Shown here: positions 59,901 through 64,000 of the stretch, one piece after another
Layout: each line of letters opens with the position of its first letter
Position numbering within the stretch: the first letter of the stretch is position 1
Source of the DNA: Bacilliculturomica massiliensis
GTDB taxonomy: Bacteria > Bacillota > Clostridia > Peptostreptococcales > Anaerovoracaceae
NCBI RefSeq assembly: GCF_900605495.1
Contig: NZ_LR027602.1
Location: forward strand, 607,797 to 671,796
Length of the DNA: 64,000 bases
Direction of reading: 5' to 3'
Program-made: the position numbers and the translations under genes
The notes under the pieces: generated by a model
Database searches by the model: none
The model's input: the letters and a program-made list of their open reading frames with translations, nothing else
Told to the model about the DNA's origin: nothing

Positions 59901-60508
59901 CGCCGGTGACGCAGCTGCCGCAGGCCACCTATTCCGCCATCGTGACGGTGACGGCGGAGCGGGGAGAGGCCCTGAGCTTCCCGGTGATATTCCAGGTCAG
60001 CGACACGCCGCTGGGTGTGGCGGTGAGCGGAAGCGTGGAGTCATACAATCCGCGCAATGCCGTGACTGTGCAGTTGATGCAGGGTGACGAGGTCAAGTAT
60101 ACGACGGTGATCGAAGCCGCCGACAGCGGGAATGGAAAGGTAACGCAGGACTTTGCCTTTGATACGGTAGAGGCAGGTACCTACACGCTGTTTGTGAAAA
60201 AACCGGCGCATACGACCTACACAGTTCACAACGTGGTGATCGGTTCTGACCCGGTGGATCTGAAGCTGGATTCCAGGCCGGGAGCGGCGCTGATCAGCCT
60301 GCTGCCGGGAGATATCAACGGCGACGGAACGATTGGAGCCGACGATATCAATTTAATCTTGAATGTGGCAAACAACGGGAAAGAGCCGGGGGCTTTGGGC
60401 GTGAACAGCCTGACAGATCTCAATGGAGATCTGACCATCGGCGCCGACGATATCAACATTATTCTCAATACCGCCAACAACGGAAAAGGAGATATTGTGA
60501 TCGAGTAA
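56981..60508 (+). CDS. Surface protein with BspA-type LRRs, Fn3-like repeats and C-terminal dockerin
   Basis: An 1175-residue exported protein. The order is: a signal peptide (about 1-35), a domain of DUF6273-like character (about 40-230, GYRPALEIL), a short linker, about eight BspA-type leucine-rich repeats (about 330-510), fibronectin-III-like and Ig-like domains, and a C-terminal carboxypeptidase-regulatory-like plus dockerin type I module. The dockerin shows GDINGDGTIGADDINLILN and DLNGDLTIGADDINIILN, the two calcium loops. A dockerin implies a cohesin partner. GAGAGGAGG precedes the ATG. Confidence 0.85.
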   Translation: MSKTEKRRGRSLLALTLSILMAATGFGWAPGGSALTEGGGYRVTITGTGSAYGGTYTYVGEVQGYTYADQAAARAGAGVAGTRELLISDQVFPGMSWDSLNEQGLIYGDYDAPSIIRAEGKAYYAVPRALTAGQYQANRAQDGLKVGSALENNAGLPDGNEWDVIVSKSYAAGAGTANDTCYIKNWDGQVSFAQDICENGDAAVRGLTARGWNHCPTDYTQSTYGYRPALEILGEAPLDELGEAPSMAMPEAAEVSGDATTLAVGDILTYTIPEGQDNAGKPLYFKVTGEDPRTVTLVRDSTGSEPEYYDGYLGAYAAYTGSLVIPNTVNGYTVTRIGSYAVSRCSDFTGSLTLPSGLTSIGNNAFSGCSGLTGNLELPSGLTAIEQYAFSGCSGLTGNLELPSGLTVIGAYAFKECSGLTGSLKLPGGVTELRSGPFYRCSGLTGKLELPSGLTTIGGSAFEYCSGLTSVTLPSGLTTIGGSAFSGCSGLTGNLTLPSGLTAIAPNAFRDSGLTELFARKDNGLTDDVIKSGSSATVYRYTLLEDGTLPIQASTPVPAVGTVLSVGELTGVTPAPVNPLRYEWYRNGSFIDTGSTYTLTDADVADGTGISVMAIAEPTKDHLYLTNVRSTGLLTGADPTITGVGGGQQSTITWQEANGVDYHLYYAMLENAPEAEWTAVSAAPIQGGSYVHTGLTNGTTYYYKLKASNANGEIWSEIVSVTPGFPFEAVVTVSGTAKFGETLTADVTNVSPAAATCEVRWYRQDTAEPVATGAAYTLTAADVGRTMTAKAVGIGEYFGEVPAEATAAVEKADAPAAPAAPALAADGLTDTTVTLTTEAGLEYRLGTEGAWQSSGVFEGLTAGTEYTFYARMAETDTHLAGAVSEALTVTTHTYGIAAESGRTELNPEKGLKLKWQLTGYTTPPAATVTISNTGTGTLTGLSAALSGENAGSFELGALSGTEAAVGETVTFTVAPVTQLPQATYSAIVTVTAERGEALSFPVIFQVSDTPLGVAVSGSVESYNPRNAVTVQLMQGDEVKYTTVIEAADSGNGKVTQDFAFDTVEAGTYTLFVKKPAHTTYTVHNVVIGSDPVDLKLDSRPGAALISLLPGDINGDGTIGADDINLILNVANNGKEPGALGVNSLTDLNGDLTIGADDINIILNTANNGKGDIVIE
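58010..58530 (+). repeat. 69-bp DNA repeats coding for BspA-type LRRs
   Basis: Units of 69 bp (23 residues each) recur with high DNA identity, for example around TTGACGGGAAACCTGGAG at 58093 and 58165 and GCCCAGCGGATTGACA in five units. The third-position GC is lower than in the rest of the gene. Confidence 0.8.
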
Positions 60509-60575
60509 ACGGTGAGATATCTGAGCCGGTAAGAGGTTGAAACTGCCGGCTCAGAATGAATGGAAAGGAGCAAAG

Positions 60576-63500
60576 ATGAAAGGACAGAAACGATGGACAG
60601 CGCTTTTGCTGGCATTGCTGATGGTGTTTACGATGTGCCCTACATTATCAGCATATGCGGCGACAGTTGATGACAGGATCCAGTTTAAGATACTGGGGAC
60701 AAGGGACACGGAGACACAGTACAACGGCAGAGATACCATGAAGATCGAATTTCAGGTAAAGGCCGCGGCTGGCGTGGGGCCGGCCACGATACAACAGATC
60801 AATATTAAGTATGACAATACTTTGTTTGAACTGGTCACATCGGATGCTACGAAGAATATGGCAGAACTGGTCGAGTATGCATCAACCAGACCTACAGCAC
60901 AGAGGTTTACGGAAGCGGAGCCAGGAAGCAAATACTATAAATATATACCGATGGCTCTGCCCATACATATTTATACGATTCCGGATACGGAGAAATTCAC
61001 CAAGGACTCCTGCTCGGAAGGTTATATCATTAGTGCAGACAGCACCATTGGATATGTGAATCTGCAGGCGAATGGCCAGGGATGGGAAGTGCCGGAGTAT
61101 ACGACAATGTTATATATGCGTCTGGCGTTGAGAGAAGGGAAAACGTGGGATGAGGTAAACAGCAAATCTCTGCAGATTCTGGATCGGACCGATCTGCCCC
61201 TCGTAACGCAGGCTTATGTAACATCGGCGACAAATGGCGACGATATCTCGATCAACTGGGGACGGGCTGATGCAAGCCAGGACACCATGTTGCCTCCGGA
61301 AATCACCTTTCCCGGCATTGAGAAGAAGCCGCTCTCCGAGATGGAGCCCACGGCCCCCACAGCCGTAACGGCTGTGGCCACGGGAGCCACTACGGCCACC
61401 GTCAGCTGGACCGAGCCGGTTCTGGCAGCGGGCATCCCGGCCGTAGACTACTACGAGATCACCGGCGACAACAGCTTCGCCCCAGTGACCACCGCGGCGG
61501 TTACGGCGGACCTGACCGGTCTGACCAAGGGCGAAACCTACAACTTTGAAGTAAAAGCACATAACGTGAACGGCTACAGCAGCGCTGCAGCTGCAGCGGC
61601 GGCTGTCACCACATGGACCGAGCCGGGCGTGCCCACCAGCCTGACCGTGATCCAGAGCGGCAGCGCTTCCCTGCGCTACACCTGGGGCGCTCCCGCAAGC
61701 AATGGAGGAACCGCCCTCACCGGTTACACGCTGACCGTCACCGATGCGACCGGCACAGCCGTCAGCGGCAGTCCCTTTGCCCTGGGCGCATCGGAGACCA
61801 CCAAGGAGATCACCGGCCTGACCATCGGGACCACCTACAAGGCCAGCATCACAGCGGCCAACAGCGTGGGAACGGGAACAGCGGGCAATTTTGAAGACAA
61901 AGAAGCAGTGAACCTGATCAGCGCGCAGCCTGCGGTCCTTGACACGGATCTGAGCGCCGAACCGGTGAACAAGGAATACGGAGACGCCCTGACCCTGACC
62001 GTGGCGGCCCGCGCCACGGATCAGGCCAGCGGAACCGCTACCCTGAGCTATCAGTGGTACGAGGCGGAGGGAGCGGACGCGGCCGGCACGGCCATCAGCG
62101 GCGCCACCACGACCGCCTACACCCCGACCTTAAAGACGGTGGGAACCAGATACTTCTACTGCGTGGTGACCAATACCAACGACCTGAGCAATATACCAGA
62201 AAACCTGAAGGGCGAACGGACAGCCACGACGAAGTCGGCGACGGCCACGGTCGTCACGGCAGCGAAAGTGCCGGATGCGCCGGTGCTCCTCACAAACGGG
62301 GGAGACGGGTCTCTGGAATTCACCTGGAGCGCGCCGGAGAGCAACGGAAGCCCCATCACGGGCTATACGCTGACGGTGGCGGAGGACGCCGCTTACAGTA
62401 CCATCCTGACGGGCTATGACGGAAAAGCGCTGGGTGCGGATGCAGCCAGCGAGCTGGTGGAAGGACTGGACAACACCAAGACGTATTACGCCAAGCTGAC
62501 CGCCACCAACGGAGTGGGAGACAGCCGGCCCGGCGAGGTCAGCGCCCAGCCCTACAACGGCGCGTACGTGGAGATCCGGATCCCCAGCGGCGGCGAAGTG
62601 ACCAGCGGTTCTGCCGTGATCGGAACCATCGCCCTGCGTTTCGCCAACGGAAAAGAAGTGACGGATCCCACCCGGATCCCGCAGAATCAGCTGATCGTGC
62701 TGAGGGCGAAGCCGGCGGAAGGATATAAGTTTGTGAAGTGGACGAGGACCGATCTGGGCGGCGGCGCAGCCGGTTCCATGGAAGTGGGCGAAAGCTACTC
62801 CCTGGAGCAGCCGGCGACGGAGAGCGCCATCAACCCGCTGACCGTGAAGGCGGCGGACAGCTCCGCCTACACCGCCGTGTTTGCAGTGGACGACGCCTAT
62901 GTGGAGGACGGTTTCCAGATCACCGATCTGACAGCGGCGCAGACCAGTGGAGCAGCCTTTGATCGGGCCAGAGATCTGTATTTGCTGAAAACCGGAAAGT
63001 GGGGTCAGTTCGGCTTCGATTCCACGGTAAAGGACTACGACCTGTACCTGTTAAAGACCGATGGAACGAATATCGACTTCAAGGTAACGGCGCTGTCAGG
63101 AAGCGCGGTGACCGTGGGAGCCGTGGCGGTGGATCTGACAGAGGAGCCGGCGGAGACGCAGGGGAAGCTGCTGCGCAGCGGAACGGTGGGCGTGACCGTC
63201 AGCGACGGACAGAAACTGGTCATAGAGGCGGCCAGCCCGGATGGAACCGAGACCGTCACGTACCATGTGAATGTACATATTTCCACAGCAGATCCGAAGA
63301 TCGGACTGGAGGTCGTGCAGTTTGAGGGAAGCCAGAAGGCGACGTTGAAGGTGAGACTGGCCGAGGGGTATTTCGACACCGCGTCCTTCCGGGTAAAGAT
63401 CAAAGACAGCACCGTGATCGAAGGATTTGCGGACAAGAACTACAACGTCTTTACGGGAACCATGGACGAGGAGAAGGCAGGAACGGCGGGCGCATATAAA

Positions 63501-64000
63501 GACCTGCAGAGCTCCTTCCTGAAGTTTGTGGACGTTACCTCGCTGAAGAGCGACGGAACAGAGCTTGCGGTGACGCTGGAGACGCCCAAAGGCGGGGCGG
63601 CGGACCTCTCCGACAGCTATGAGAACGTGATGGAATTCTACCTGAAGGTGACGGCGGATCAGGATATGACCAGCATCGTGAATGCGCTGGAGATCTATAA
63701 CGTCGGAGAGACCAAAGCCAGCAACATCATGGACGACTTCCGGTACGGAAAGCTGTCCGGAACGGAAGCGGGAAGTGAGGCGCTGGATCTGGTGTACCTG
63801 AAGGAAGCGGAGTTCTTCTACATCACGACGAAGATCAACTCGGAGCTGACGGGAGAGAACACCAAGTGGATCACCTTCGACGTACTGGATAATGCCAACA
63901 CGATCGTAAACGATCTGGGTTCGGTGAGCGTCAAACCGGATGGGATCCTGGAGTACAGAATGCCCAACAATACGTACAAGCTGGTGATCCGCGCCAACGG
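60576..64000 (+). CDS. Large secreted Fn3/cadherin-like-domain protein, partial (3' end outside)
   Basis: At least 1141 residues, open to the window end. A signal peptide (KRWTALLLALLMVFTMCPTL, cleaved near SAYA) is followed by a region with cohesin-like beta character (IQFKILGT...KIEFQVKAA...INIKYDNTLFEL), then three or more fibronectin-III repeats (from about residue 255), a cadherin-like beta-sandwich part (KDYDLYLLKTDGTNIDFKV) and a second large beta-rich region. AAAGGAG lies five bases before the ATG. It starts 67 bp after the dockerin protein gene. A C-terminal dockerin beyond the window is plausible. Confidence 0.85.
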   Translation, partial: MKGQKRWTALLLALLMVFTMCPTLSAYAATVDDRIQFKILGTRDTETQYNGRDTMKIEFQVKAAAGVGPATIQQINIKYDNTLFELVTSDATKNMAELVEYASTRPTAQRFTEAEPGSKYYKYIPMALPIHIYTIPDTEKFTKDSCSEGYIISADSTIGYVNLQANGQGWEVPEYTTMLYMRLALREGKTWDEVNSKSLQILDRTDLPLVTQAYVTSATNGDDISINWGRADASQDTMLPPEITFPGIEKKPLSEMEPTAPTAVTAVATGATTATVSWTEPVLAAGIPAVDYYEITGDNSFAPVTTAAVTADLTGLTKGETYNFEVKAHNVNGYSSAAAAAAAVTTWTEPGVPTSLTVIQSGSASLRYTWGAPASNGGTALTGYTLTVTDATGTAVSGSPFALGASETTKEITGLTIGTTYKASITAANSVGTGTAGNFEDKEAVNLISAQPAVLDTDLSAEPVNKEYGDALTLTVAARATDQASGTATLSYQWYEAEGADAAGTAISGATTTAYTPTLKTVGTRYFYCVVTNTNDLSNIPENLKGERTATTKSATATVVTAAKVPDAPVLLTNGGDGSLEFTWSAPESNGSPITGYTLTVAEDAAYSTILTGYDGKALGADAASELVEGLDNTKTYYAKLTATNGVGDSRPGEVSAQPYNGAYVEIRIPSGGEVTSGSAVIGTIALRFANGKEVTDPTRIPQNQLIVLRAKPAEGYKFVKWTRTDLGGGAAGSMEVGESYSLEQPATESAINPLTVKAADSSAYTAVFAVDDAYVEDGFQITDLTAAQTSGAAFDRARDLYLLKTGKWGQFGFDSTVKDYDLYLLKTDGTNIDFKVTALSGSAVTVGAVAVDLTEEPAETQGKLLRSGTVGVTVSDGQKLVIEAASPDGTETVTYHVNVHISTADPKIGLEVVQFEGSQKATLKVRLAEGYFDTASFRVKIKDSTVIEGFADKNYNVFTGTMDEEKAGTAGAYKDLQSSFLKFVDVTSLKSDGTELAVTLETPKGGAADLSDSYENVMEFYLKVTADQDMTSIVNALEIYNVGETKASNIMDDFRYGKLSGTEAGSEALDLVYLKEAEFFYITTKINSELTGENTKWITFDVLDNANTIVNDLGSVSVKPDGILEYRMPNNTYKLVIRAN

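Overview
The window looks like chromosomal DNA from an amino-acid-fermenting, Gram-positive anaerobe of the Clostridia (Bacillota). The signs are two 2-oxoacid:ferredoxin oxidoreductases, a glycine-reductase-type selenoprotein, a Spo0A-type regulator, class I Clostridia-like AGGAGG ribosome binding sites and dockerin-bearing surface proteins. Coding DNA is rather GC-rich, while promoter regions are AT-rich. A relative of the Anaerovoracaceae is possible, but that is inference. No rRNA, tRNA, CRISPR array, integrase or transposase gene was seen.

Layout. 1-5.4 kb: CdaR/PucR-type regulator, coaX, dus, and an NSS amino-acid symporter. 5.4-15 kb (minus strand): a probable eight-gene operon nifJ - CoA-transferase - P-loop ATPase - vorD-like ferredoxin - vor alpha, beta, gamma - ilvE, fitting branched-chain amino acid and pyruvate oxidation (the oxidative half of Stickland fermentation). 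15-26 kb: greA with a structured leader, lysS, a DUF4143 remnant, tetR and two small hypotheticals, a membrane XRE regulator, GNAT, asnS, and a tandem duplicate of stalk-domain secreted proteins. 26.2-41.2 kb: the most interesting block (below). 41.4-52 kb: CtpE-like P-type ATPase, glycosyltransferase, acyltransferase, a vanW-vanG-like pair, an amidase, and a Spo0A-type regulator paired with a soluble histidine kinase. 52-52.5 kb: a roughly 400-bp element with perfect 21-bp inverted ends. 52.7-64 kb: large secreted proteins: five PLAT domains, an M6 metalloprotease, a BspA-LRR/dockerin protein and a fibronectin-III-rich protein that runs off the window.

The 26.2-41.2 kb block appears to be a sigma-54 regulon. 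One enhancer-binding protein gene (34300-35991) lies among three near-consensus -24/-12 promoters: one before acylating aldehyde dehydrogenase-sucCD-malic enzyme-larA-like, one (minus strand) before a class III aminotransferase, and one before a GrdE-like/GrdB-like reductase pair, an NhaC-type transporter, a lone Fis-type HTH protein and GrdX. A shared operator, TATCAAAAATTTGATA or a close variant, lies upstream of each promoter, and one copy sits inside the regulator's own predicted promoter. The GrdB-like gene has an in-frame UGA at 38533-38535 followed by a convincing bacterial SECIS hairpin, so it is a selenoprotein of 431 residues rather than a 345-residue protein. My working model is a Stickland-like island: an omega-amino acid is transaminated, oxidised to an acyl-CoA and used to make ATP by a SucCD-type synthetase, while a Grd-type reductase of unknown substrate takes up electrons. 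The substrates cannot be read from the sequence.
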